The translations under genes were made by a program, and so were the position numbers. Of a stretch of 64,000 nucleotides of DNA, positions 24,401-36,808 are shown piece by piece. Each line of letters starts with the position of its first letter. Position 1 is the stretch's first letter. Where the stretch lies: contig WHVA01000270.1 in the NCBI GenBank assembly GCA_015179125.1, positions 85,023 through 149,022 on the forward strand, given 5' to 3'. Source of the DNA: Gautieria morchelliformis (lineage: Eukaryota > Basidiomycota > Agaricomycetes > Gomphales > Gomphaceae). Under the pieces are notes generated by a model. The model ran no database searches, was not told the DNA's origin, and worked only from the letters and a program-made list of their open reading frames with translations.

Positions 24401-24945
24401 GCCGTCCAGATGACGGCGATGGCGACGTGACACCTGCACGCGATTCAATCGAGTCAGAAGACTTCGAGCCGATGCCCCATATGCATGCAGCGTCGCAGCC
24501 TGAGGACGATGGGTCCATTCCCACAAACTCGCGGCTCACTCATTCACGCTCAGAGTCAGGGCTGCTTCCACCCAGTCTGCAGTTGAACGTAACACCATAC
24601 ACGTCGCGTGCTCCTGAGACGAGCACGTCACCGCCACCGCCACTGCCAAAGGTTTCCGGCAAGGGCGTGAGCTCTCTCATCGAAATGTACCGCGAGCGAG
24701 AGAAGGAAAGTCTCTCACAGTCTAGGCTCCCTGTTCGTTCGGCTTCGCTGCCTTCATCATCATCAGCATCTGCTTTATCTTCACCATCTATGCCTATACC
24801 CCAGCCCGAGCCGACTGTTCCAGAGGCTCTTGAGGAAGAAGACCCTTTCGTGGGCCGTGTCAGCCCTGGCGCACCGCGATATGTACACGGTGCGCCTCTG
24901 CACAATGTAGTGGAGGCACCAGAGGAAGAAGACGAAGACGTTTGA
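21491..24945 (+). CDS. MSB1: Msb1/Mug8-type morphogenesis protein
   Basis: The model is 21491-21515, 21587-21898, 21949-22227, 22279-23081, 23136-23465 and 23527-24945, in frame and 1055 aa. The N-terminal part after DEFGRVTSRGS contains the Msb1/Mug8 domain, a RhoGAP-like helical fold, with LTTPLLFSNHAIDISPTRIK, YPPQYFGAFLPSLPAEVQ, LARLAAHATSSGLTPPALSS and LFGPLLFGLG. The C-terminal half is Ser/Pro/Asp-rich and disordered, with a short conserved SSLIEMYREREK near residue 960. In yeast Msb1 links Cdc42/Rho1 signalling to polarised growth and wall synthesis, and a polarity or septum role is inferred here. The first intron is the least certain: the 71-base version used here is an alternative to a 29-base one that would be too short. 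Confidence 0.85.
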
Positions 24946-25689
24946 TACCCATATCAAACAAACACTCAATCACGTTACTGTTTCTCACTCTTTGGGTCTA
25001 TATGTAGCATGGTGGACAACCAGACAATCCAGATCGTAGCCTGATTTACCCCACAACCTCACTTCTATCCTTTCTCTTTTTCCATTCCGGCTTCCTGCGA
25101 TCCTCTCTTTTATTCTTTTATTCTTTGATTGCCGCCCTTGAAAGTGCTATGTTCTTTAGTTATCGGATGGCATCAGACCCAACCTGACCTTGGCAGACGA
25201 TACCCATACCGCCCTCTCTTTTCCGCTCTTTACTACAATTTGATGCTATGCAATATATCTTGATTACTTGATTACTTGATTACAGTAATTAATAATCATG
25301 TCTGTTCGGCAGGTATGAACGGTTCTCCACTTTGTTCGGGAAGATAGACGGTAATATAATAGTGCGTGCAGTGGGTGGTAAAGTCATTTATTTACACAAC
25401 TACACGCATCCTATCGTCAGCGATTTCGAAAACAGTGAGTGTCTATATACAATTTTTAGAGTTAGCAATGACTGGAGGCATAGGAAATTATCCTGGAAAA
25501 AAACATAAGAATTTGTTCATAACCTTAGAAAAAAATTCTTTACAAAAAGTTTGTTCTGTCAGAATACTGTACTCTGGGAAGCTTGATCCACATTCCAGTA
25601 GCAGTTTACCGGATATAGCCGAACCTTCACAGTGTCACGACGTGACGAACCGACTTCCAGCTGCTCTCAATTAGCCTGCTTCCTATAAC
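24946..25689. other. Intergenic region
   Basis: 3' region of the MSB1 gene, then AT-rich spacer to the cyclophilin start. No gene is seen. Confidence 0.5.
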
Positions 25690-26839
25690 ATGTCGTATCT
25701 TCGACGCTTCATGAGTACTTCCCCCTCTCCGGGCCATTTGTACGTGTGCATTTCATTTAGACCGCCAGAGTTACATTTGACCTGGTCTCTCTCACAGAAA
25801 AAATGTCTTCTTTGACATGAGTGTATGTACAGTACATGTCCAGAACTGACCAGGTATCACTCACAGAGTCGACAGATCAACTCTCAGCCAGCTGGTCGCA
25901 TAAGTGGGTCTCAATAACTTCATTTGTTCGCCTCGACCGCTGATTCGTATCGCTCAGTCTTCAAGCTATATGATGACGTCGTGCCGAAGACAGCTAAAAA
26001 CTTCCGCGAGTTGGCTACCGGGGATCATGGGTTTGGATACGCCGGGAGCGCTTTTCACCGCATTATACCCAATGTAAGACAGCACAAACTTACAATGTCA
26101 GATGTATCCCTATGTTGAGATGGCTACAGTTCATGTTACAAGGTGGAGACTTCGAAAAGTGAGCTCTGGGGCGTCCCTGGAGTTTTCTTCCTGCACTTAA
26201 TTTCCATCGCTTAGCGGAAATGGAACTGGCGGAAAATCGATCTATGGCCGTCGATTTCCAGGTACTGATTTGGGCTCGTCGAAGAACCAGCGCATCGCCT
26301 TGACCAAGCTTGTATGAATGTTTTCAGATGAAAACTTCAAACTCCGGCACTCCAAGCGTGGGTCGTGTTCTTCATGGTTGCTTTCTGCATAATAACCTCG
26401 ATGGACAGCTGGATTACTCTCCATGGCAAACGCAGGCGCTAATACTAATGGATCCCAGGTATCGTCCAGTCCTCACGCGCCCTTACTTACCCATCTGACG
26501 GTTAATTTGGTGGGCCTAGTTTTTTATTACGACCGTTGTGACCTCGTGAGTCTCGTCAGGCAATATTGATGGCTATGCTAAACACCGCCTTGCGGAAGAT
26601 GGCTTGACGGCAGGCATGTGCGTAATGTTTCTGCCATTAACCCTCCAAGAGGCGCTGACGCGTGCATAGGTGGTTTTTGGGGAAGTCGTGGAGTGAGTTA
26701 TTGTCCTTGATGTCCTTGTGTCTTCGCATATTTATGGAAATACAGCGGGATGGACCTCGTTAAAAAAATCGAAAGCTACGGCAGCACTAGCGGATCCCCA
26801 GGGGCCAAAATCAAGATAGATAAAAGCGGTACAACGTAA
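25690..26839 (+). CDS. Cyclophilin-type peptidyl-prolyl cis-trans isomerase
   Basis: Twelve exons, several under 30 bases, splice exactly in frame: 25690-25739, 25798-25822, 25876-25903, 25958-26073, 26130-26158, 26215-26261, 26328-26357, 26409-26458, 26520-26545, 26599-26617, 26670-26692 and 26746-26839, giving 178 aa. Core motifs are complete: [42 protein letters not shown] (catalytic Arg plus FMLQGGDF), [56 protein letters not shown] and a closing KIES-type segment. The Trp that confers cyclosporin binding is present (WLDGRHV). A 17-residue basic, Ser-rich leader ([17 protein letters not shown]) could be a mitochondrial presequence, so a cytosolic or mitochondrial form is not settled. No defect is seen. 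Confidence 0.92.
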
Positions 26840-27209
26840 TTACAAGGTATAACTGGCACTGCGCGGGTTTACTGCTGGAAAGGGGCGTCTTGACTGCCTG
26901 GTACCCGTGGTCAACATAGAGTATAGTAAGGGTTAGTTGCGACTATATATCAATGTGGAAAAGGCAAGTCAGCAAACTAGTGGTTATTGCAGCAGCGTGG
27001 AATCCATATTGCATGCCATATACACGCCACGCCGTTCATTATGTATGTATTTACAACTATTATACCTACTCGATATGGCGCTGTGCTGGTTGGTATTTGC
27101 AAATGACCCAATAGCGTTTCAACCGTTTACTAAGCAGTAAATAAGTATACAGACCCGCGTCCTGGTATACAACAAATCAAAGAATGAAAAACAGCACCTA
27201 CACGGCAAG
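26840..27209. other. Intergenic region between convergent genes
   Basis: Shared 3' region of the cyclophilin gene and minus-strand SMC2. No feature is seen beyond AT-rich sequence. Confidence 0.5.
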
Positions 27210-30200
27210 TCACGAAACTAAAGAGGCCCTCGGACCAGCCTGCGTGCCAGGGCCCGCACCCTTCTTACCACCTCTTCTGGCCACCGGCCGCCCCGCGTCC
27301 TCATTCTCCTTGTTCCCATCATTATGTGCGTCGTACAAGTTACTTGCGCTCCTCTGCGCCGTCCGTTCCACGACACTTGTCCCATCTCTAAACCGCGCGC
27401 GGAACAAGACGTTCGCGTTCGTGAACAGACCCTCCTTCAGGCTTACGACAATAAATTGCGAGCCCTTGAAGCGCGTCCGGAAGAGCTGTCCGATGTGCTG
27501 CGTGTGCGACAGGTCGAGCGCCGCGTCGATCTCGTCCAAAATGTACATCGGGGCCGGCTTGAACTGCAGAAGCGCCATAATGAGGGATAACGCGATGAGA
27601 GACCTGGTATAGGAAATACATTGTCGTTTGGCCAATCCGGTGTATTTGGCAAATTTAAAACGACTCAACGTACCGTTGTCCACCGCTTAGTTCCGTCAGA
27701 CTCTGTTTCCACACGCTTCCTAGCTGGACTTTGACCTCTAAGCCATCCGTCAAATCTCGATCTTCTGGAGGCTGGAGCTTTGCAAAGTTGCCCGGAAGAA
27801 GTTCTGCAAAGATGTCCCCGAAGTCACTGTGTCGAACACGACCTCAGCCGGGGGGCTAGATATCTTATATATATATATCGATTTCAAACCCACCCATTGA
27901 CTTTCTCCCATGTTTTATGCAACGCATCGCGCTTATATCGGTCGAGCTCGATAATTGTTTCCTCGATTTTGGCCTTGTCTCGCAGCACGGTTGCCAGCAT
28001 TTTCTTCAGTGCGGTTTCTTTCTTTTCAACTCTGTGTGCTCGTGGATCAGAAAGACGCAGCCTCAAATTAATTAACCACAAGACTGCATACGTATCGATC
28101 ATGTTGATGACTTTGGGGTTGATGTTCTTCTTTAGGCCCTTTTGTGATTCTTCGAGTTCCCTGTACTTCTCTTTCGCCTCTTGGATGTCGTGTGCGTCAA
28201 AGTCGTAAGCCGTGCCCGCCTTTCCAAAGTGCCTGCGAAACCGAAACAATGAGTCGGGTCCAAATACGGATAAAATCCAATTACTCACGCCTTCTCTTCC
28301 GAGATCCATTCATGCAGTTTCTCGAGGTCGTGCACTTTGCTCGCTGACGCAGCACGGTCTTTGCGGAGACTCTGCATGTCGTGATCGAGCTTCTTGAGCT
28401 GTAGATCCGCCTCGGCAGCCGCGTTCTTTTTGTCTTTAATCACCTGCTCGAGCTCAGTCACTTCATGGTCGAACCGCGTCAGCGTCGCCCGTTCTTCCTG
28501 GAGTTTGCGTTCGGCCTCCCTATGCCGTTTCTGTGGACAGTGAGTGGTAGATCACCAGAGTACATTATGGTGCTAGGCCAAATGCTCACTTCGATAGCCT
28601 CGATCTCTTTGGAGAGCTTCACGAGTTCTTTGCGGACTTTCTCAGCACCGGTTCTGGCCTCTTGTAAGCTCTGATGAGAAGCTTGGATATCCTTCTCCAG
28701 TTGAGCTATCATCCAAGCTTCAGAGGGGTTCTTATGATATGACGAAATCACTGACCTAGCTCCAACGTGGCCGTCTGCAGCTCTTTCTGGTGTGTCTTGG
28801 CGACCACGGACTGCTTCTGCAATTCGCTCTTCTGCTTTGAGATTTGCGCCTTGAGCTCCGTGATTTTGCCCTCTTTGTTGTTCTTGAAGTCATCCATGTC
28901 TTGTTCGAGCCTCTTGCACTCCGCTTGCGCATCGGCCTGCTTCTGCTTGCACGCACGGGTGGCTTCATGCAGCGCCTCAATTGCCGTCCTCAGTGCCTCC
29001 ACCTCATCGCCAATCTAAAGCCCAGCATCGGTGAAAATCATCATCATTCGAACCACAAGTCGGATGTGGAACTTACGCGCGCGGCATTGCTTCCTCCCAG
29101 CTGTTCATCCAACAGCTTCACCTCGTGCTCCTTGATCTCCAGTTCCCGGGCCAGCTTTTGCCAGGCCTCCCTCGCGCCTCTGTTTTTCTCGTCTTCCCTC
29201 TCCAAGTTTCGCAGCGTTGATTTGGCGGCGTCCAGGCGTGCATCCGCCTCCTTGAGCTCCTGGACCTTGACTAGAAGCCCGCTGCTGCTGGGGGCAGAGC
29301 CGCCGCTGAGGGTCCCAGACGGGTCGTAGACATCGCCATCGAGCGTCACCGACTTGAGCCCGACAGCGCTGTTGAACGTGACGGCCTTGGCCGACTCGGC
29401 GTCCTCGCAAATCAACGTGTCGCCGAAGACAAACGCCATCGCGCTCGCCACCTCGTCTTCATACCCGACCAGCGACAGCGCGAGGTGCACCTTGTCGCCG
29501 CCGAGCTTCTTCGCGGCCGCCAGCTTCTGCGCCGACGCGCGGAAGGCGGCGATCTTGTTCAGCGGGATGAGGGTGACGCGCTTCTTGAGCCTGCCGTGCT
29601 GGAGCAGCTCCTTGCCGACGTGTTCGTTCTCCACGACGACGTTGTACAGTTTGGCACCGGCGCTGATCTCGAGTGCTGTGGACTTTGCGTGGTGCCGTTC
29701 GTCGAGCGTGATCAGCGTCGCCACGAGCCCTTTGACCTGTGCCCGGTCAAAGTGCGGGGTCGGATCGGCGTACTGGAAGTCCAGGTTGGAGAGACGTTGG
29801 TGGACCGCATCGCACCTCTGTCCAGAGCGTCAGAGGACATAAACATACACCCATCAATCACAAGTGGATACGCACTTCGGTCATGCCGCGGACATCCGAC
29901 TTCGCGCGACGCATCTCCGCCTCCACCTGTGCGTCTTTCTCAAGACTCCACCCGGTCGCATCGACCTTCTTCCGCACGCCGTCCAGCTCCTTCCTTGCGG
30001 CCTCCAGGCCTCTCCTTCCATCGCCTGCCTCCTTCTCGACCTTCTTCCACTTGGCCTCCAGATCCACAAGCTCTTTCTCTCGCAAGCTAAGCTTCCGGCG
30101 CGTCTGCTCCTCCTCCGCAGTACCTTGTGCTAGGCGGGCCTTTGCGTCCGCGAGCTGGCCAAGGTAGCCGCCGCCGCCAGTCGCGTTGTTGCTGCTGGAA

Positions 30201-31641
30201 GAGAGCCCGGTGAGCAAGGACTGGAGCAGGTCTTCGTTGGTCGTGAGAGCGGTCTGGGTAGACGTCTGCTTCTCCTTGAACTTATCGTGTGACGACGTCA
30301 ACTCGCCCACTTGCACGCGTTTCTGCGCCATGGCGGCGTCGAGCTGTGGATGAGGTAATAAGACCAAGGACAGGCAGGGACGGGAAAAAGCCACGCACTT
30401 CATTAGACTCGCCCTCCAGTCCCGTGATCTTGGTGTCCTCGTCGTCGATGGAGCCTTGCTTAATCTCCGCCTGGGTTCTGAGCTTGACGAGTTCCTTTCC
30501 GAGCTCCTTTACCTCCTCTTCCCGCTGCTTAAACTGGCCGCCCTTCTTGAGTTCGGCATCCCGCCTCTTCTCCGCCTCCTTCTTGTCGCGTTCCGCAGCC
30601 TCCCCCTCGCGCAGCCTGGCCTCTTTTTCTCCTTGCACCTTCAGCACCTCCTTGGCTTTCCGCTCGACATCCGCCTCCTTCCGCCCGACGCGCTCAGTAG
30701 CCTCCTTCCAGTCCCACGCGCGGAGGAGCCTGGCGAGCCTTTCAAGTTCCGAGCATGCCTTCTGGTATGAAAGGAAGGAGCGCTTCTCGACGCGGAGTTT
30801 ATCAAGCTTAGGGGTGATCACTTCCCGCAGAAGGCCTTCGATCTCCGCCACCCGCTTCTCCTTCTTATCCATCGTCTTTTTTGCCTTGTCTTTCCGGTCT
30901 TCGAACATGCGCGTGCCGGCGGCTTCCTCGACCATACCCAGGATCTCCTGCGGCCGCATGTTGAGGACCTGCATCGGCCGTCAGAGAGCGCATTCACATG
31001 CGAGAGGGAGGGTAATTTATTTGACCTTGGTGATGCGGCCTTGCATGATGACGAAATTGGGGTTGTTGATGTTCAGTTGGACGCCCTGGAACATGGTCTG
31101 AATGGTGTGCATCTGGCTCTTGTGGCCATTGAGGAGGTATTTGGAGACGTTGGGCAGGGCGATCTGGCAACACACAAATCGTCAGCATTCTTGGCATAGA
31201 GTGCAGACGAGACGCACTTGACGCGTGACGGTGATCTGTTTGCAGTTCTCGAGCCCAACAGGACTGCTTGCGCGGTCTGAGTTGTCAAACACGATCGTGA
31301 CGCTGGCTTTAGTGATGCCTGCTTGGCCGCGCTTGTATATAAGCTCCTGCTGGTTCTGTGCACGCATCTTGACGGTCATAGTATAAGGCCAGCGAATAGG
31401 GCAATCAAGTGCTGTCTGACCTGCTTCACGTCGGTGATACCCAGGACAAAGCATATGGCATCCAATATATTGCTCTTTCCCGAGCCATTCAAACCCGTAA
31501 TCGCGTTGAAGGAAGGATCCCAGCCAGTGATTTGAGTGCGGACAGGATAGGACTTGAAGCCTGGGAAGTAAATCTGAGCTACGTGTGCGCATAAGAATAG
31601 GATGGCACTGCACCCTCGAGCACGAGTTCCTCGATGCGCAT
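27210..31641 (-). CDS. SMC2: Condensin subunit SMC2
   Basis: A large multi-exon minus-strand gene from ATG at 31641 ([10 protein letters not shown]) to the stop at 27210. In order it shows [20 protein letters not shown], Walker [55 protein letters not shown], a long coiled coil, and the hinge (29724-29044) with [18 protein letters not shown] and [11 protein letters not shown] second coil contains [13 protein letters not shown], followed by TWEKVNG. The signature LTELSGGQR lies at an exon end near 27690, Walker B is [13 protein letters not shown], and the D-loop region and [20 protein letters not shown] complete the head. These features are specific to SMC2 rather than SMC4 or cohesin SMCs. 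Its role is the ATPase of condensin in mitotic chromosome compaction. About ten short introns interrupt it, and all key ATPase residues are present. The C-terminal tail is Gly/Arg/Lys-rich. Confidence 0.95.
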
Positions 31642-32566
31642 GGTAGACGCGTAATGTGGGTGTGAGGACGCGTTGAACAAACGCGTGACGGGCACGTGAC
31701 CGTCACACGGCATAATGTTACGTCACTAAGACTGACAGAAGGAATTGACACGACACATGCAGCTGATACCAAGATTAGCATGTCCTCTGAGTTGGAGGGT
31801 CACTGTAAAGGGAACGAGGGTCTGATTCCGGAGACAAACGTAGACATGGGGCTCAAAGGAGATGACAGACTGATTACGACCAGCAGGGTAAGTGTGGTAC
31901 AGTCATGGGATGCCAGCACACATCTATCCTTTATAATACCACTGTCAGGGAGGGATATATCGTGTATTATAAGATGGCCGGCCAACTCCGCTCATGTATA
32001 TAAACGTATGAAAAGCCTTCTCCATCTGCCTAATTAAAGCAGCGTGCTCAGGCGTTTCCCAGCCATGTCAGCACCTCCACGCCACTAGTGAAGAGTGATG
32101 CCCAGTGAGTTGAGAGTCACCGCAGTACGAGGTCTTTGTCCACATCAGCGAATTGACCGGGCACAGGACGTGCTCATGGACATTACCTAATCTGATAGGG
32201 CCCCAGGCTGTGCACGGCGGCATCAGCAGCGCTCCCTCGGTCCCGCCCCCTCCAGCGCGCTGACACGCGGACCCCCAGTTCATTAGCCAACCTAATCAAA
32301 GGATGAATATTCATCATGAACGTTAATCGTGCCCAGCAGGAAAGGATCACAAGGCACGCCGGAACTTGTCTGGGCGATCGAAAACGCCCTATCGAGTCAT
32401 TCCCACGGACAGACCAACCACCGATCAGTGGTGGCTAAGGGTATTGCCGCCCCCAAGGGTGAAGGTTGAACCTCCACATCCTTGAAGAATGCCCGTGTTT
32501 ATTCCCTGCCTCCTCTCCTCGTAAACCTTTGTATAAAACCTTTGTATTCTTGTCCATTTTTTGGCC
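31642..32566. other. Divergent promoter region, SMC2 and FAD monooxygenase
   Basis: Intergenic between the minus-strand SMC2 start and the plus-strand monooxygenase start. A 113-codon plus ORF (31696-32037) has no domain. TATAAAA at 32532-32538, 29 bases before the ATG at 32567, could serve the monooxygenase. Confidence 0.5.
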
Positions 32567-34600
32567 ATGTCTCCCAACGTCGAGAGACGGCCCACCGCCC
32601 ATGTCTCCCAGGTTTACGCCTCCCCTGCCGCCGACATTTCCGCCAGAGGCATTTCCAAGGTGCGTCCTGCGCCCCACATCGTCCCCGACTCACACTCACG
32701 CCGAGCCAGCATATCACGCTCTTCGGCGGCTCCCAGGCGTCGCTTAGACTAAATATTCTCGTCGTGGGCTGTGGGCTGGGTGGCCTCGCCGCCGCATTCA
32801 CGCTCGCCAAAGCAGGGCACCACGTCACCATCCTCGAGAGCGCACCCGCCCTCGGCGAGGTCGGCGCCGGAATACAGGTCACCCCGAACCTGAGCCGCCT
32901 CCTCATCCGCTGGGGCCTCGGCGCCGCACTCGACCGCACGGGCGTGCAGCCAGACGCCATCGTATTCCGACGCTGTGAGCGCATTCATCCTAACACGCAT
33001 CCGGCGTTCCGCCCCGCTCACATTGCGCGCAGACTGCACGGGAGAGAAGGTCGGCGCCACACAGTGGCGCACCATGGCCCGCGACCACGGCGCATCCTAC
33101 TACCACATCCACCGCGCCGACTTACACCGCCTCCTCTTCGACCTCGCCGCCGACACCGACAACGTCGTCCTCCGACTCAGCGCCACCGTCACCCACCTCG
33201 ACCCCACGGGCCCCGACGGCCGGCCGAGCGTTACATTGTCCGGCGGTGAAGTAATGCACGGAGACCTCATTATCGGCGCGGACGGCGTAAAGAGCATGAT
33301 ACGCGAGGTACGACCATTTGTTCCAGGCATCCGTTACGTTAACAGCTGGTCACGTTATTCTAAAAAAAGGTCGTCATTGGTCGGAAGGACTCGGCTGAGC
33401 CCACTGGCGACGCCGCATACCGCGCCCTCGTCCCCTGTTCCGAGCTTGCAAAGGACCCTGACCTGCGCCCATTCATAGAAACACCCGAAATGACCGCATG
33501 GATGGCGCCCCGGAGGCACCTCATGGCCTATTGCATCGTGCGTGCCTAGTTTTAGAGTAGCCATATATTCCCACCCAACATAACGCATCCCCCCTCAGCG
33601 TGCGAAACAGGAGTTCAACATGGTGCTCCTCCACCCGGACGACGGGTCCGTGGAGTCCTGGACCGCAGAGGGGTCCGCCGACAAGATGCGCAGCGAATTC
33701 GCCGACTTCGAGCCGCGGTGAGCCACCCCCGAGCATCCCATGCCCCAAAACTAACAGGCGCCCCTGTCCAGTGTGCAGAAGTTACTCTCGCTGGTGCCGT
33801 CGACCCTCAAGTGGAAGCTGATGGACCGCGCGCCCCTCGACACGTCAGTACGCTCTTCCGATTGCCGCGGCATGTACTGCGATGATCGCATTTTGTACTG
33901 ACGAGTTGTTTGCGCCCAAGATGGATCCACCCGGACGGCCGCGTCGCGCTGCTCGGCGATGCGTGCCATCCGATGCTCCCGTACCGCGCGCAGGGCGCCG
34001 CCATGGCCGTAAGTCCCTCTCCCCTCTCACAATAATCCCGTAAACCCTATGCTCAAGCGCGCAAGGGATAGGTCGAAGACGCAGCCGTGCTCGGCAACAT
34101 ATTCTCCCGCCTCTCGCACCCCGCGCAGATCGCGCCGATGCTGCGCGCATATGAGGACCTGCGCTTCGCGCGCACGGCCGCCACGCAGTCGAGCAGCCGT
34201 CTGAACCAGAAGGTGCGTGCGCCGAGCGGGGATGAACGGCTCGCCGCCTTTTCGTCCTGACATGCATGTTTGTTTTTCCAGATCTTCCACCTCGAGGACG
34301 GCGCGGAGCAGGAGGCGCGCGACGCGGCCATGCGCAGCGCGATGCGCGACCTGGACGCGGACGCGGACGCCTGCGAGGGCAACCCGAACCAGTGGGCGGA
34401 CCAGAAGAAGAACATGGAGCAATTCGGGTAAGTAAAGAGCCTGGCGTCATAAACCGTCTGCGCCGTTCATTATTTGATTGACTTGTTGGTTGACGACCAC
34501 GGGCAGGTACGACGCAGATGCGGAGGTGGAGAAGTGGTGGGCGGAGCGCGGCGAGCGGGAGGTGGGTGCCCTCGGGGCGTCGTCGAAGAGCCTGCTGTAA
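32567..34600 (+). CDS. FAD-dependent monooxygenase, salicylate hydroxylase-like
   Basis: About ten exons. The Rossmann start NILVVGCGLGGLAAAFTLAK holds the GxGxxG FAD motif. Then come GEVGAGIQVTPNLSRLLIRW, HIHRADLHRLLFDLA, the DG motif LIIGADGVKSMIR, and the GD motif GRVALLGDACHPMLPYRAQG followed by AMAVEDAAVLG. The C-terminal part reads NPNQWADQKKNMEQFGYDAD and ends at SKSLL. This is the class A flavin monooxygenase family that hydroxylates aromatic acids with NAD(P)H and O2. The substrate is unknown; salicylate or a related phenolic is only the family default. The start is uncertain: MSPNVERRP at 32567, with a 78-base intron before ASLRLNILVV, keeps frame, and a second ATG at 32601 (MSP joined directly to RLNILVV) is equally neat. 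No inactivating change is seen. Confidence 0.9.
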
Positions 34601-36029
34601 GTGGGGCAGCATCGGCGCATCGGCGCTCGCCCACGGATCACGGACAAGAACAAGAACACGAACAAGAACAAGAATTCGGCATGGCATGGCATGGCACGGA
34701 GGGAGTGTCGCATCTACTGTATCGCTGTATCGCTGGAAACCTGCATATTAAAGGCCAGGGAATACCCCCCATTCATTCACATCATTATTGGCCGGAGGTC
34801 AGATACCAATATGTATGTCTCGGTGACGTGCGTCGTACCATACATATTCCAATATTCCAATATTCCGATATTCCGAGGAGGTGGTGGATCATAGGATAGG
34901 ATATACAATGTATAATATACGCTGTCCCGTGCTTGTACTGTAGGGATGTGCAAGTGTGATCGTTTAATTGCGGTAGAGCTGATTGGGGGTCGCAAGTGAT
35001 GGCGCGCGCGCGATTGGGTTGAATACCGGGAACGTGGCCGGGAGGCGTATGACGACAGGCCCTCATCATGGTGTGATGCGATGCCATGACGCAGCGATGC
35101 TGCTTCAGCGACTTTAGTATTTGCGTGAACGGCCTGCAGGTGGAGGATATAGATATGGATGGGACGGTGATTACGCCCGTTGTAATTGATGCCGAGAACC
35201 GATGGCCCTAAGTAATACTCGGTGAGATTGGCACAGCTAAGTATACATACAGTGCGCATCGCACTCACACCGGTGGTTGAATCTGTGCAGATATCATTGA
35301 CGAGGATAATCGTAAATCGTGACTTGAAGAGGAGCTGTAGACAATGCATAAACTTGGGAAGGTTGGGTTGCAGCGATGCCTTGGGCCCGGGGCTCCAGAC
35401 CGTGACGGACAAGACGAAACACAAAATACAAAATGCATAATGCAAAATGCAAAACCTGGAGGATATGATATGGGACAGGGCGATTGCGCGCATTGGTGCC
35501 TCGAGTACGGCACGTATACTTCCGCTAACTGTTCCGTTGTGCAGCACAGCCGGGAAAAGTCGCGACAAGACTCGGGGCAGTTTAGCACGGCCGGACGGCC
35601 GGCCGGCCGATCGCCCAAGCGCTACCGCGATTATCAGACGTAACAAGTGACTCTGGTGAGAAGACGCAAGGTTGGCACAGCTACAGTACTAGTACAGTGT
35701 GCATCGCACTCACACGAGTGGTTGAATCTCAGCAGATGGACAAGGCCTGCACAAGCACAAAGAATGCCACGGGAGCCACTGTCTAACTCTAAACGAAAAA
35801 TGCGTTTCAGTGCATGCATGCCAGGTTGACAATCCGAAATCACCGAAAGCTTAATTAATGAGTTAAGAGGAAGAACGGTCAGCTTCCGGCCATCGGCCTT
35901 CCGAGTTGGAGCCGAGGTGCGGCACTGTGGTCACGGTCGCTGAGACGTTCCCACGTCCTTCTGTGCATCGGTATAAAGAGCCATTGATGGCAGTTCTTAT
36001 CCATTAGTTCCCAACCATACCTGTGCTAA
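34601..36029. other. Intergenic region with a dispersed direct repeat
   Basis: No supported gene. A segment of about 70 bases (35226-35292) recurs at about 35669-35740; both copies contain GCATCGCACTCACAC and GTGGTTGAATCT. An A-rich microsatellite-like stretch (repeats of AAAATGC, 35415-35455) lies between. Confidence 0.5.
35972..35978 (+). promoter_or_regulatory. TATA-like box of the ABM-domain gene
   Basis: TATAAAG stands 52 bases before the ATG at 36030, in a position typical for fungal core promoters. Confidence 0.5.
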
Positions 36030-36808
36030 ATGTCTAAAGGTGAGCTCCAGTCATGGGGAGAACAAACACAGGCTGATCTTGATCCCGGCCGTCACGGTGC
36101 TCCGTCTCCGTGCGCAATGGCAGCTACCGTCGGCCTCCTCGTGCCCCTCGAGGCAAAATCCGATAAGGTTCAAGCTGTTTCCGAGTTCCTTGTCGGTGGC
36201 AGAAAGCTGGTCGACGCCGAGCCGGAAACGATCCAATGGTACGTATTATGCATACCCTTGCTACGAGCATCCCAGTTCTCCACTCATGATGGCTGCTGTT
36301 CACGGCGGGCAGGTACGGCGTGAAGCTTCCGGGTGACAAATATGCCATCTTCGACACTTTTGCTTCCGAGTCTGGCCGGAAGGCGCATCTGAACGGCAAG
36401 GTAGCTGAGGCGCTCATGGCTAACGCCAGCGCCTTGCTCGCCAGCGGCCCCGCCATCGCTCAAGTCGACATCCTCGCCTCTCTCGTAAGGCCCCCGACTT
36501 CCATAGAGGCCAAAGTAGGGCTTTACGTCCCGCTTGTCGCCAAGCCCGAGAAAGCCGAGGCCGTTAAGGACTTCCTGATCAGCGCCCTGCCGCTGGTCGA
36601 ACAGGAGCCGGGGACGCTGCAGTGGTTCGCATACAGGAAATCGGAGACTGAGTTCGGGATCTTTGACACTTCTCCGGGGGAGAGTGGGAGGAATGCACAT
36701 CTGGATGGCGCAGTGGCGGCCGCCTTGATGGCCAATGCAGCAGAGCTCCTCGCAGCCCCCCCGAATATCCAGAAGTTCGACATTTTGGCGCTGAGGATCG
36801 TGGTATAA
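36030..36808 (+). CDS. Tandem ABM (dimeric alpha-beta barrel) protein
   Basis: Exons 36030-36039, 36124-36238 and 36313-36808 give 206 aa, all in frame. Exon 1 is only ten bases (MSK plus one base). The protein is two copies of an ABM-like ferredoxin-fold domain: GLLVPLEAKSDKVQAVSEFL…IQWYGVKL…IFDTFASESGRKAHLNG, and GLYVPLVAKPEKAEAVKDFL…LQWFAYRK…GIFDTSPGESGRNAHLDG. Single-domain relatives are small oxygenases or stress proteins that dimerise; two fused copies can form the barrel within one chain. Catalytic residues of the well-studied monooxygenases are not obvious, so the activity is unassigned. It lies 1.4 kb after an FAD monooxygenase on the same strand, but nothing proves a joint pathway. 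Confidence 0.85.

Noticed and set aside
30289..31101. 270-codon plus ORF
   Set aside because: Antisense of the SMC2 coiled coil. Its Ser/Arg-rich composition is the complement of Glu/Lys/Arg coil codons.
33845..34687. 280-codon minus ORF
   Set aside because: Antisense of the FAD monooxygenase 3' exons; Arg/Pro-rich with no motif.
34777..35646. 289-codon minus ORF
   Set aside because: Long, but with tyrosine- and serine-rich low-order sequence, no domain and a repeat-bearing intergenic location. Not supported as a gene.
32567..36808. Biosynthetic gene cluster built on the FAD monooxygenase and ABM protein
   Set aside because: No synthase, P450, transporter or regulator lies nearby; neighbours are SMC2 and a glycosidase-like gene.
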